Source: an uncultured Bacilli bacterium
GTDB lineage: Bacteria > Bacillota_I > Bacilli_A > RF39 > UBA660
DNA length: 64,000 bases
Assembly (NCBI GenBank): GCA_934098665.1
Contig: CAKOOO010000002.1
Span: 1-64,000, forward strand
Direction: 5' to 3'
Part shown: piece by piece, positions 26,108 to 35,132 of the stretch
Position numbering within the stretch: the first letter of the stretch is position 1
Layout: every line of letters starts with the position of its first letter
Notes under the pieces: model-generated
Told to the model about the DNA's origin: nothing
Seen by the model: the letters and a program-made list of their open reading frames with translations, nothing else
The model's database searches: none
Translations under genes and position numbers: made by a program

Positions 26108-26977
26108 ATGAATAAAAAAAACATAAATATTTTATTTAATTTAATAATATTTTATTTAATATTTAAAGTGTTTTTTAATAATGCTTTATTTTATAATTCA
26201 ATAATATTATCTTTAAAAATGTTTATTTATAAAGTATTTCCTTTTTTATTTATAATGATGATATTAAATAAAATGTTAATTAGTTTTAACTTCCCATATT
26301 ATTTAAATAAAATATTTAAAAAAAAAGAAATTTATATAATGATAATGAGTATGCTATCTGGAAGTCCAATTAATGCTATAATTTTAAATGATTATTTAAA
26401 AAATAAACAAATAAATGAAAAAAGTGCTAGCATAACTTTAATGTTTACAACGTTTAATAATCCACTTTTTTTATATAACTATTTTTTAAGTAATTTTACT
26501 AAAAAAGATACATTTATTCTAATGAGCATAATATATATATCCAATATAATAATTTATTTAATATTTAAAAATAAAATTGTTATAGATACTAATAATAAAT
26601 TTATTATCTATAATATTAAAAATGAATTATTTAATAATATTTATAATTCTTTAGAAAGTTTAATAAAAATAATGGGTATAATTATATTTTTTAAAGTAAT
26701 AACTGACCTTTTATTTATAAATGAAAGTTATTTTACATCACTTTTAAAAGGACTAATTGAACTTACTACAGGCTTAAATAGTTTAAATAATTTTTCTTAT
26801 TCATTACTAAAAAAAATAATAGCGTTAACTATTATTTCTTTTGCATCTTTATCAATTCATATGCAAATAAGTATTATTTTAAGTAGTTATAAAATTAATT
26901 ATAAATATTTTTATTTATCAAGAATTTTGCTTATTTTAATAAATATTATTCTACTTTGTTTGCAAACGTTAATATAA
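26108..26977 (+). CDS. YlbJ-like integral membrane protein (nucleoside recognition/Gate domain)
   Basis: A 289-residue membrane protein with about eight helices. MFIYKVFPFLFIMMILNKML, SMLSGSPINAIILNDYL and TFNNPLFLYNYF follow the order of conserved blocks in YlbJ (VFPFL, SGYPxGA, TNNSSPLF), with several substitutions. YlbJ belongs to a sporulation membrane-protein group of the nucleoside-recognition superfamily; the transported substance is unknown. The gene is divergent from the YlbL-like protease, matching a Bacillus neighbourhood. It has no clear ribosome binding site. Its end overlaps the convergent pseudopilin gene. Confidence 0.6.
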   Translation: MNKKNINILFNLIIFYLIFKVFFNNALFYNSIILSLKMFIYKVFPFLFIMMILNKMLISFNFPYYLNKIFKKKEIYIMIMSMLSGSPINAIILNDYLKNKQINEKSASITLMFTTFNNPLFLYNYFLSNFTKKDTFILMSIIYISNIIIYLIFKNKIVIDTNNKFIIYNIKNELFNNIYNSLESLIKIMGIIIFFKVITDLLFINESYFTSLLKGLIELTTGLNSLNNFSYSLLKKIIALTIISFASLSIHMQISIILSSYKINYKYFYLSRILLILINIILLCLQTLI

Positions 26978-27464
26978 TATCATCTAAAGTATTATTATTT
27001 GATACTGAGTTATTTTTATTTGAGGTTGTAACAATAAAACTACATGTATATAGTTTATTTGTAAGTGCTCCATCACCAATATCTGTGCAAGTAATATCTT
27101 CGATTTTAGCACCTTTTATAGTCCATGTTTTTTTAATTTCACCTTTTACTTTATATTGAAATTTATATACATCTTTATCATTTTCTTTTACTGTATAATA
27201 AGAAATTTCATAAGTATTTTCGCCTGTTAAAGTAAGAGTTTTACCGCTTATATTATAACTAGTTATATTATCACAAATTAAATCATCTTCGATAGTAGTA
27301 ACAATATCAATACGGTTTGCTTGATTAGAATTTGCTATAAAATCATTATTTCTTTCAAAAGTTACACTAGAAAGTAAGTTATATAAAAACAGTAAAACAA
27401 CTGATATTAAAGCAACACTTACAATAAGTTCAACCATTGTCATACCTTTATTATTTAGTTTCAT
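26946..27464 (-). CDS. Type IV pilin-like protein (prepilin N-terminal cleavage motif)
   Basis: A 172-residue pseudopilin. MKLNNKGMTMVELIVSVAL is a textbook prepilin leader: short basic peptide, Gly at the cleavage site, Met/Thr, and Glu at mature position 5, followed by a hydrophobic helix. The C-terminal domain is beta-rich with paired Cys residues. The start is the ATG overlapping the TGA of the preceding gene (ATGA). It is the third gene of an operon with two further pilin-like proteins. The prepilin peptidase at 54373..55116 should cleave it. Confidence 0.87.
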   Translation of the reverse strand: MKLNNKGMTMVELIVSVALISVVLLFLYNLLSSVTFERNNDFIANSNQANRIDIVTTIEDDLICDNITSYNISGKTLTLTGENTYEISYYTVKENDKDVYKFQYKVKGEIKKTWTIKGAKIEDITCTDIGDGALTNKLYTCSFIVTTSNKNNSVSNNNTLDDIILTFANKVE

Positions 27465-28414
27465 TTTATACATTTACCTCCAATAGTTTTTTCTGTAAAA
27501 ACATAAGGATTATTAATTGTTCCCTCACCTATAAATAAAGCATCAGCACTTATATTAATTACAGGTTTAACCTTTGAATTTGATGATACAAGCCTATCAG
27601 TACTTGACGAGCCATTTAAATAATATACATATGCACCACCACTATATCTTGAGGGACTCATTGTATATGTATTACTTACCTGCCCCGTTAAAAGGCTTTC
27701 CTCTATTGTTGGAAGTCCTATATTTAAATTTAATGTATCTAAAGTATTATCACAAGAAAAACTTTGAATATTATTTTTATTTATACCGTAGCTATAAAAA
27801 TACTGCGTTGTAGTTCCATAGCCGTCCGCTAAATTATTATTTCCCTTACTTGGGGTTAAATATGCAATGCGGTTAGAGCAATAATTTTCATATTTAATAT
27901 ATTTTTCATATTTAGTACCAGAAAAGTTAGTATTATACCAATCATCTAAAAATATTTTTACAGTGCTATCATTTAATAAACCATTACCATTTTTATTTGA
28001 GTATTTAAATCCTACATAAACGGCATCATTACTAATGCTATTAAACATGCTAGATAAATCTTCACCATTATAAATAAGTCTAAAACTACCATCACTATTT
28101 TTTAAAAGTACTTTCCAAGTAATATCTTTACCTATATTATTTCCAGTTTGATATTTACCAAACTTAACATAAATAGGCTCTTTATAATAAGTAATACCTG
28201 ATAAAGTGCCTTTATTTTTATTATCTAAATTTAATGGACTACTTCCAACACTTTCTGTAACAAAATAAGATTTTTTTAAATCGTTTTTTATTAATTTAAA
28301 ATTTAAACGATTATTTGAATAAGTAGTCATGATTAAAACAAGTAGCATGCAAAATACTAGAAAAAATGAATAAATCATTGAAATTGAAATTACACCTTTT
28401 TTATCTTTAATCAT
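27461..28414 (-). CDS. Pilin-like protein with C-type-lectin-like (DUF6273-type) C-terminal domain
   Basis: A 317-residue protein. The N-terminus IKDKKGVISISMIYSFFLVF has a basic leader, Gly and a hydrophobic helix, like a divergent class of prepilins lacking Glu5. The rest carries YVKFGKYQTGNN, ITWKVLLKNSDGSFRLIYNG, WYNTNFS and KVKPVINISADALFIGEGT, the same blocks found in the large surface proteins at 40701 and 48069. It thus looks like a pilus-tip adhesin with the fold that DGRs diversify elsewhere. The ATG overlaps the stop of the preceding gene. Domain naming is from memory of motif layout. Confidence 0.65.
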   Translation of the reverse strand: MIKDKKGVISISMIYSFFLVFCMLLVLIMTTYSNNRLNFKLIKNDLKKSYFVTESVGSSPLNLDNKNKGTLSGITYYKEPIYVKFGKYQTGNNIGKDITWKVLLKNSDGSFRLIYNGEDLSSMFNSISNDAVYVGFKYSNKNGNGLLNDSTVKIFLDDWYNTNFSGTKYEKYIKYENYCSNRIAYLTPSKGNNNLADGYGTTTQYFYSYGINKNNIQSFSCDNTLDTLNLNIGLPTIEESLLTGQVSNTYTMSPSRYSGGAYVYYLNGSSSTDRLVSSNSKVKPVINISADALFIGEGTINNPYVFTEKTIGGKCIK

Positions 28415-29246
28415 AATACACCCACGATAGATAATATGCATTTTCACACGCCATTGAATAGCTTATATCATCCTGATTATAATAATCATTTAATTTATTT
28501 TCACAACCATTAAGGTTACCTTCACATACTTTATTTTGAATACATGATTTATAACCACCTTTTACTAAACCAGAGTTTTCATCCCCATTTTTCTTTTCAT
28601 AATATAAAGCAATTAATATTCCATTACCATTTGCATCATTTTTATTTAAAGTAAGCATAAACTCCCTTAAATTACTATCAGAGTATTTTTCAGTATAATC
28701 TTTAAAATTAATGCACTTATTTTTTAAACTTTCATCAGTAAAACCCTCTACATCTTCATTAACACATTTTTTTATATTAGATATATCTTCGGTTTTAAGA
28801 TATATAAGCATTTTAAATTTATAAAGCTTATTTGCATTATTTATATATGAATTATCATTAAATATTGATATATAATTTTCCGCAGAACAGAAAAGTTTTC
28901 CATCACTATCCTTTTCATATTTGGTGCAAAATTTTGACTCTGTATTAAATAAATAAACAAAATTATATTTAAGGGAGTTTTTATTAATATCTTTATCAAG
29001 TGCATCCCCACCATCATAATTATTACCATTACGAGCATTGTCAAAAACGCTTGTATTAGCACTTTCAATTACTGCATCACGAATATATAAAGTTTTATAA
29101 ATATATGATATATCATCATAATAAAGTCTTTTTCTTTCATCTAAAACTCTTTTACTAAAATTTGAATACAAAAAAATAAGAGTTGTAGTTAAAACAACAG
29201 TAACAATAATTGTTTCTATAAATACAAAACCCTTATTATTTTTCAT
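28407..29246 (-). CDS. Type IV pilin-like protein, first gene of the pseudopilin operon
   Basis: A 279-residue protein starting MKNNKGFVFIETIIVTVVL, a prepilin-type leader with Gly then Phe and Glu at mature position 5, followed by the hydrophobic helix. The exterior domain has several Cys (FCTKYEKD, LFCSAEN, KSCIQNKVCEGNLNGC), suggesting disulfides. It leads an operon of three pilin-like genes linked by stop/start overlaps. Its promoter is one of three copies of a repeated terminator-promoter cassette. Components of the assembly machine are 25 kb away at 54373-56690. Confidence 0.82.
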   Translation of the reverse strand: MKNNKGFVFIETIIVTVVLTTTLIFLYSNFSKRVLDERKRLYYDDISYIYKTLYIRDAVIESANTSVFDNARNGNNYDGGDALDKDINKNSLKYNFVYLFNTESKFCTKYEKDSDGKLFCSAENYISIFNDNSYINNANKLYKFKMLIYLKTEDISNIKKCVNEDVEGFTDESLKNKCINFKDYTEKYSDSNLREFMLTLNKNDANGNGILIALYYEKKNGDENSGLVKGGYKSCIQNKVCEGNLNGCENKLNDYYNQDDISYSMACENAYYLSWVYYD

Positions 29247-29297
29247 ATCACACCTACTATAACAATTATAAACTAAAAATAGTCTAATTTCAATAAT
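29247..29297 (-). repeat. Terminator-promoter cassette, copy 1
   Basis: Contains the minus-strand half-hairpin AAATTAGACTATTTTTAG (terminator remnant), TTATAAT promoter box and GTTATAGTAGG leader. Closely similar to copies at 30957-31020 and 33361-33426, but lacking part of the terminator's left arm. Confidence 0.7.
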
Positions 29298-30956
29298 TTA
29301 ATAAATCATAGGAACTTTACTATTTTCGATGGCTTCCATTTTTTCTTTTTCATATAATAAATCAAGATATACACGATAATATTTTTTAAACAAATTTTCT
29401 AGATAAGTAGTTATTTCTTTTCCTGATGAAAATATTGAATAATCTATTCCATTAAATGTATAAGATGGATCTAAAAGAAGTATTTCTTTTTTTATTTTAT
29501 CTATTTCCTTTAGTAAATTATTTATATATTTAGTATAAATATTTTCTTGAGTTTTATCCATTTGCTCTAAAGTTTTATTATTTATAGTACTTATCACATC
29601 TATTTTTGATACATTACCACTTACTTTTATTAAAATTGGCATTAAATATTTTCTAAAAGTTTTAATAAAACTATTTGCATCATTATAATCAAGTGTTTTT
29701 TTACCATATAAATAATCAATTACATTTTGCCTTTCACTCATTAAATAAACTATTATTTCTTTTTTAGTATCTTCATCATTACTATATTTTAAAATGTCAA
29801 CAAGTTTTTCTAAATCACTAATAATTTCATAATTTGAACTAACCTTTTCACCTCTTAATGTTTTAATCATATTTTGAATTAAATTCATAATATCATAGTA
29901 ATTTCCATTTTTTTCATAAATTTGATTTAAACTACTTTTTAAATTTTCTAAACTTATAATTGCATTTGTATATAAAGTATTATTTGTATTTAATGAAAGA
30001 GTATCATAACTACTAAATAAACCATTATTATACGTGCTAACTATAGCATCAACTTTTTGTTTTACTTCGTTTTTATTTATTCCTATAAAGTCAATACTTG
30101 TTACTTCTTTTGCTAAAGATAATATTTTTTTAGCTTCACTTGTTAATTTATCTGAAAAAAGATTATTATCATTTACATTAGTATTTTCATAACTTTTTTC
30201 TCTAACTACAGTAAACTCTTTTTTAATAGGAAAACTTGGAAACAAACTAGTTATTAATTCATCACTAATTACTGGACCTTTTAAAGTAAAACTTTTTACA
30301 TATAAAGTTGAAAGTATTCTTTTGCTATCAAGATATTCCTTTACTGGTTTACAGTTTCTAGCATCATCAAACTTATATAAATTATGTTTATAGATAAAAT
30401 CTATTGAACCATATTTATTATAACTTTTTTCATTTTTTTCAAGCTTTGAATATATTAAATTAAAAAATCTATTTATATCATTAACAAATTTAATTAATTC
30501 TTTTTCATTATTATAAGTTAACGTAAAATTAGAGCCCGCAAAAAGGTTCAAACAACGATTATCACCACTTAAATAAAGTCTTGAGAAAAGGTCAAAATCA
30601 CAAGGAATTGTAATATTATTTATTGGTCTTAAACTTCTAAAAGCATATTCATAAACCTTATTTGTTTTATTATGAACAGTTAAACTATTAATTTTAACAT
30701 CATAAAAACAAAATCCATAACTATCTATTTCTAAATTAGTGCCATCTAAATCAATATCTAAATTCATATCCCCTGTAACACGTTTATCTAATATTATTTC
30801 CCCACATGCATAACTGCATACTCTTCTATATCCACTATGAAGAGTAATTTTATAATTCTCATTTTTAAGTAGTCTTTGCAAGCTATAAGGCACCCTAAAA
30901 GATTTAACATCACCATAGTCATTTACAATTTCTAAATTAATAATATTTTCTTCCAT
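29298..30956 (-). CDS. Unknown protein, paralogue of the neighbour at 31021..33360
   Basis: A 552-residue protein without signal peptide or membrane helix. Residues 1-200 are beta-rich, with DFDLFSRLYLSGDNRCLNLF; residues about 270-552 are helical and nearly repeat the C-terminal part of the upstream gene, including KKEILLLDPSYTFNGIDYS and KKYYRVYLDLLYEKEKME. I recognise no domain. Its leader (AAAGGGTATTAGATATGGA) and promoter are duplicated with the paralogue. The pair likely arose by tandem duplication and shares an unknown cytoplasmic function. Confidence 0.6.
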   Translation of the reverse strand: MEENIINLEIVNDYGDVKSFRVPYSLQRLLKNENYKITLHSGYRRVCSYACGEIILDKRVTGDMNLDIDLDGTNLEIDSYGFCFYDVKINSLTVHNKTNKVYEYAFRSLRPINNITIPCDFDLFSRLYLSGDNRCLNLFAGSNFTLTYNNEKELIKFVNDINRFFNLIYSKLEKNEKSYNKYGSIDFIYKHNLYKFDDARNCKPVKEYLDSKRILSTLYVKSFTLKGPVISDELITSLFPSFPIKKEFTVVREKSYENTNVNDNNLFSDKLTSEAKKILSLAKEVTSIDFIGINKNEVKQKVDAIVSTYNNGLFSSYDTLSLNTNNTLYTNAIISLENLKSSLNQIYEKNGNYYDIMNLIQNMIKTLRGEKVSSNYEIISDLEKLVDILKYSNDEDTKKEIIVYLMSERQNVIDYLYGKKTLDYNDANSFIKTFRKYLMPILIKVSGNVSKIDVISTINNKTLEQMDKTQENIYTKYINNLLKEIDKIKKEILLLDPSYTFNGIDYSIFSSGKEITTYLENLFKKYYRVYLDLLYEKEKMEAIENSKVPMIY

Positions 30957-31020
30957 ATCTAATACCCTTTACTATAAATAATTATAAACTAAAAATAGTC
31001 TAATTTCAATAATTAGGCTA
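30957..31020 (-). repeat. Terminator-promoter cassette, copy 2
   Basis: Minus strand: hairpin TAGCCTAATT / AATTAGACTA with T5 tail (terminator of the 779-residue gene), then TTATAAT and AAAGGGTATTAGAT before the ATG of the 552-residue gene. Almost identical to copy 3. Confidence 0.8.
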
Positions 31021-33360
31021 TCATTTAATCAAAGGTACTTTACTATTTTCAAGAGTTTCCATTTTTTCTTTTTCATATAATAAATCAAGATATACACGAT
31101 AATATTTTTTATATAAATTTTCTAAATAATCTATTATTTCTTTTCCTGATGAAAATAATGAATAATCTATTCCATTAAATGTATAAGATGGATCTAAAAG
31201 AAGTATTTCTTTTTTTATTTTATCTATTTCACTTAATAACATTTTAATATAACTATTTGTATTTTCTTTTGTTTTATTATTCATTTCATTTAAGGCATAA
31301 TTTTTTATATTATCAAGTACATCTATTTTTGATACATTACCACTTACTTTTGTAAGAATAGGAACTAAATAAATCCTAAACTTTCTTATAAAACTATTTA
31401 TATCATTATAATCTATTTCTTTTTTACCACATAAATAATCTATTATATTTTGTTTTTCACTTTCTAAATAAGAAATAATTTCATTTTTTGTTGTATCATC
31501 TTTACTATATTTTAAAATATTTGCTAAAGTATCTAAATCTTTTAAAATTTCATAGTTGGGTTTTACTTCTTCGCCATTTAGTTTTTTAATCATATTTTCA
31601 ATTAAATCTAATATATCATAGTAACCAATTTTTTCTTCAAAATTATGATATAAAGTATCTTTATAGTTTTCTAATTTTAAAATAGTATTTGTATAAAGCA
31701 TATTATTTGAGCTTAATGATAAACCTTCACTCACTTTTAAATTACTATTATACTCTAATATAATCTCATTTACATCTTGTTTAACTTGGTTTTTATCAAT
31801 ACCAATATATTCAATGCTCATTATCTCTCTTACTAAATCAAGTATATGCTGTGCCTCTTTTGTAAGTGTTTGATTATCACTAATATTTTCTTTCTTTTCA
31901 GTTTTATTTATAAAATTAAATTTAACCCAATTATGCTTTTCAAAAAATGATAAAGCTTTTTTTGTATTTATTTTAGGACCCTCAAAAGTAATATGTGTTG
32001 CCCCAATTTTATTAAATAAACTATCATAATTAGCACCATATGATAAGAAATCACAATATGAAAATTTATATAGTTCATGTTTATAAATAAAATCGATTTT
32101 ATTATTTGAATATTTGTAATTAATGGCGTTTTTATAATAATTATCTGAAATTTTTGTAAATAAATCTGTAATTCTTTGTACGTCTTTCAAAAAAGATATA
32201 AGTTCTTTTTCACTTGTATAACTAATAGTTAAATATGCTCTACGAAATAAATTACTAGCCGTTTTATTCCCACTTAAATAAAGACTTGTAAATAACTTAA
32301 AATCACATGGCATTTTAATACTATAAGCACCCCTATATGAATATTTATCTTTTTTACAAAAAACATTATCCTCTAAAGAAATGGTTTTGGCATTAATATT
32401 TATACTTTCAAATATAACATCCATATCTGAAGAAGAAAAATCAAAAGCATGTGATGAAATAAATACATCATCACCCTCTATATTAATATTTACCGTAGCT
32501 TTTTCTTTAAAAGAATTTTTAAATAACTCTGAAGATGCATTACTAGAAATTACTTTAGCATTTGAAATATTTATATCATATTCTTTTTCATCAAGTGAAT
32601 ATAGCTTTCCGTTACTATCCATTACAATTTCACCTTCATAAGGAAGATAAAAACTATTTATTTCATCATATAAAGTTTCATTGCAAATTTCAATCTTACC
32701 AAATATACTATTAATTTTATCATCTAAAATTTCGTTTAGAAAATATTGATTTAAAAAATTATAGCCTTCATATTCAAAATCACTAGCTAAAGTATCTGTA
32801 TAAAAACCTGCAATAATATCTTTACATATTAAAATATTTTTTTCACTATCTTTTTTCCATATAAGTGGTTTTACTTTTACAAAAACCTTTACATCATCGC
32901 CATTATTTCTCATCCAAAAATAAGCATATTTTTCCCCATTATAAGTAAAAGTTGGAGCTCTTTTCACTTCATCATTTACAGGTATGTGATACTCAAAATC
33001 CCAACATTTCGAAGCATCTTTTAGTTTGCTAATAAGATGCTTATCATAAATAATTTTGCTCGGATAAAACCCAAGAGGATATTCATCATTATCTAAATAT
33101 TTTATAGAGTTTTCTTTTAAAAAAGATTCAATAAAGCCAGTTGTTCTAATAACAGGTCTTATTCCATAATATTTTTCATCTTTGCCCTTTTCATAAGAAG
33201 TTTTTTCTTTTTTACTTACTAAATTTTCACTTATAAAAAAAGTATTATTTTCGCCATAAATATATTTCGTTAAATCATTTTGAGTAGCACCATCTTTAAA
33301 AGGCTCATCACTAGTTAAAAATGTTACATAAACTCTTTTTTTAATTGCAAAATCATCCAT
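31021..33360 (-). CDS. Unknown large protein, paralogue of 29298..30956
   Basis: A 779-residue protein with no signal peptide. N-terminal about 200 residues carry YVTFLTSDEPFKDGATQND and YYGIRPVIRTTGF and are absent from the shorter paralogue. The middle is beta-rich (KMPCDFKLFTSLYLSGN, matching DFDLFSRLYLSGD in the paralogue). The C-terminal about 280 residues are helical and nearly identical in pattern (KKEILLLDPSYTFNGIDYS, ILKDLDTLANILKYSKDDT). No recognised family. GIRPVIR recalls the GVRPVIS motif of the surface proteins in this window, but the rest of that domain is not clear. Confidence 0.6.
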   Translation of the reverse strand: MDDFAIKKRVYVTFLTSDEPFKDGATQNDLTKYIYGENNTFFISENLVSKKEKTSYEKGKDEKYYGIRPVIRTTGFIESFLKENSIKYLDNDEYPLGFYPSKIIYDKHLISKLKDASKCWDFEYHIPVNDEVKRAPTFTYNGEKYAYFWMRNNGDDVKVFVKVKPLIWKKDSEKNILICKDIIAGFYTDTLASDFEYEGYNFLNQYFLNEILDDKINSIFGKIEICNETLYDEINSFYLPYEGEIVMDSNGKLYSLDEKEYDINISNAKVISSNASSELFKNSFKEKATVNINIEGDDVFISSHAFDFSSSDMDVIFESININAKTISLEDNVFCKKDKYSYRGAYSIKMPCDFKLFTSLYLSGNKTASNLFRRAYLTISYTSEKELISFLKDVQRITDLFTKISDNYYKNAINYKYSNNKIDFIYKHELYKFSYCDFLSYGANYDSLFNKIGATHITFEGPKINTKKALSFFEKHNWVKFNFINKTEKKENISDNQTLTKEAQHILDLVREIMSIEYIGIDKNQVKQDVNEIILEYNSNLKVSEGLSLSSNNMLYTNTILKLENYKDTLYHNFEEKIGYYDILDLIENMIKKLNGEEVKPNYEILKDLDTLANILKYSKDDTTKNEIISYLESEKQNIIDYLCGKKEIDYNDINSFIRKFRIYLVPILTKVSGNVSKIDVLDNIKNYALNEMNNKTKENTNSYIKMLLSEIDKIKKEILLLDPSYTFNGIDYSLFSSGKEIIDYLENLYKKYYRVYLDLLYEKEKMETLENSKVPLIK

Positions 33361-33426
33361 ATCTAATACCCTTTACTATAACAATTATAATCTAAAAATA
33401 GTCTAATTTCAATAATTAGGCTATTA
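33361..33426 (-). repeat. Terminator-promoter cassette, copy 3
   Basis: Minus strand: TAGCCTAATT / AATTAGACTA hairpin (33399-33408 with 33414-33423) and T5, then TTATAAT, GTTATAGTAAAGGG and the start of the 779-residue gene. Nearly identical to copy 2. Confidence 0.8.
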
Positions 33427-33460
33427 ATAGCAAAATAAAATTTTGTGTATATAATAAAGT

Positions 33461-33637
33461 ATGAATGATTTTTTTAAACAAATATTAATAATACTTTCTT
33501 TTTTAATTATACTTATAATTTTGTTATATCAAATAGCACTTTTTATTATATTTCCATTTAAAAATAACTTATTTATATTAAAATTAATAATTGCTTTAAT
33601 TTTCATCTTCATTATTTTCATAATATGGTTTAATTAA
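33461..33637 (+). CDS. 58-residue small membrane protein
   Basis: MNDFFKQILIILSFLIILII followed by a second hydrophobic helix ending FIIWFN. Two membrane helices fill almost the entire protein. A TATAAT (33450-33455) ends five bases before the ATG, so the message is probably leaderless. Its last 42 bases overlap the convergent YsxE-like gene. It may be a small membrane regulator or a toxin-like peptide; nothing more can be said. Confidence 0.5.
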   Translation: MNDFFKQILIILSFLIILIILLYQIALFIIFPFKNNLFILKLIIALIFIFIIFIIWFN

Positions 33638-34492
33638 TTTTTCTGTTTTATATAAATAAGTAATCATATTGTGCATGTTTACAGTTTTATTAATTTCTCC
33701 TTCAGTGGGAATAACTTTCAAAGGAAGACTTATCATAATAAAAAGTAATTTTTTTTCTTCCTCAAGAAGTGGAAAACACTCTAGATATTCTTTTAAAAAT
33801 GCAGAAAAATCATAATTTAGATATTCATTATGATATAAATTAATTATATCAAATATTGGACTATCTATTTTATAATTATCCCAACTTATTAAATATTTTC
33901 CATCTTTATTTTCTATAAAATGATCCATTTTTATATTATTATGAACTACCGCTACTCTAGCAGTATCTTTATCCTTAATAATTTCATAAAAACTATCAAG
34001 CTCATCTTTGCAAAATTTTAAACTAGAATCAATTTTATAATAATTACGGCAAAACAAATAATCACTAGGGCTTTGATATTCTATAGAAATTGCCTTTAGA
34101 AATATACTTTGAAAATATGAACTTAAATATTTAATATTATTATCTATTTGTTCATATATTTCTTTATAATTATCTTTACTTACATTTTTAAAATAAACAG
34201 TTTTATTATGAAGTGATGCTATAGTATCCGCTAAATCAATAAGTTTTTGTTCATCAAATATTTTTTCATCTTCAACATATTCAAATAAATTTTCTTTATC
34301 ACGAAAGTTTTTTATAAGTGAAGGAAAATTATTAAAACCTCTATTATTTAAATAATTAAATAACGTATAAAGCTCTTTATTTTCTTTTTTTAATACATAA
34401 TTTCCTGATGTTGATGAAATTATTGTAGAATTACCCATTTTAGTTATTTTATATGGTTTATACTCACTTATTACACGGTTTAAATTATTCAT
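33596..34492 (-). CDS. CotS/YsxE-like spore-coat kinase-fold protein
   Basis: A 298-residue protein with a protein-kinase-like (APH) fold. NYVLKKENKELYTLFNYLN gives the N-lobe Lys, VAVVHNNIKMDHFIEN is a degenerate catalytic loop (HxD replaced by HNN), and ISWDNYKIDSPIFDI replaces the DFD motif (D-N). The changes suggest a pseudokinase, as in several CotS-family proteins. It directly follows and overlaps the SpoVID-like gene, as ysxE follows spoVID in Bacillus subtilis, which is the main reason for the name. Confidence 0.65.
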   Translation of the reverse strand: MNNLNRVISEYKPYKITKMGNSTIISSTSGNYVLKKENKELYTLFNYLNNRGFNNFPSLIKNFRDKENLFEYVEDEKIFDEQKLIDLADTIASLHNKTVYFKNVSKDNYKEIYEQIDNNIKYLSSYFQSIFLKAISIEYQSPSDYLFCRNYYKIDSSLKFCKDELDSFYEIIKDKDTARVAVVHNNIKMDHFIENKDGKYLISWDNYKIDSPIFDIINLYHNEYLNYDFSAFLKEYLECFPLLEEEKKLLFIMISLPLKVIPTEGEINKTVNMHNMITYLYKTEKLIKPYYENNEDEN

Positions 34493-35084
34493 TTATAGGT
34501 ATTAATAATTTATCATTTACATTTACATTAGTAATATTATTAATATTTAATATCTCTTCTTTTGAAAGACCATATAAAGTGCAAATACTTTCAATAGTTT
34601 CAGTTTCTTTTACAATATGTAAATGATACATCATATAGTCATCTTTAGCCTCTATATTTGAAATAATATCTTTTTCTTCACCAGTAGTTTTATCTTCAAC
34701 TTTTTCATTATCTTCTAAAATAGGTAGAGTTTCTTCATCAACTTTTTCAAATCTTACTTCCTCTTTTTTATCTTCACCAGTTATAACATAATCAATTTTA
34801 ATATCTAAATCATTATCTTTTAGATCATAAGTAAAATTATCAATAGTAAACTCTATTGTATTTAAATCTACTCTATCAGAAATATCCACTGAAAAAGGTA
34901 ATGTAAAATTAAATGGTGTTTTATTTATAGATAATTCATGTTCTTTATAACTTCCAGATATTAAAAAGTTTCCTAATATTTCACCTTCATTTTTTGTAAA
35001 TTCGTGTTCTAAAGAAATACTTGATATTTCACATGCATTTGAATTAAATTTAACTTTCTTTTCAAACGGTATTATTAATTTCAT
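34485..35084 (-). CDS. SpoVID-like protein (SPOCS-like domain and C-terminal LysM)
   Basis: A 199-residue protein. Residues 1-110 are beta-rich and resemble the SPOCS/DUF3794-type N-terminus of SpoVID (ISLEHEFTKNEGEILGNFLI; FSVDISDRVDLNTIEF). An acidic linker follows (about 110-150), and the C-terminus is a LysM domain (LHIVKETETIESICTLYGL, KEEILNINNI). SpoVID organises spore-coat encasement; this protein is much shorter than the Bacillus one (575 residues). An AGGAGATGATTTTTT ribosome binding site precedes the ATG. Its partner, a YsxE-like gene, overlaps its stop. Confidence 0.65.
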   Translation of the reverse strand: MKLIIPFEKKVKFNSNACEISSISLEHEFTKNEGEILGNFLISGSYKEHELSINKTPFNFTLPFSVDISDRVDLNTIEFTIDNFTYDLKDNDLDIKIDYVITGEDKKEEVRFEKVDEETLPILEDNEKVEDKTTGEEKDIISNIEAKDDYMMYHLHIVKETETIESICTLYGLSKEEILNINNITNVNVNDKLLIPINE

Positions 35085-35132
35085 AAAAAATCATCTCCTA
35101 CAAAAGTGTATGAAGATGATCAAAAAATATTC

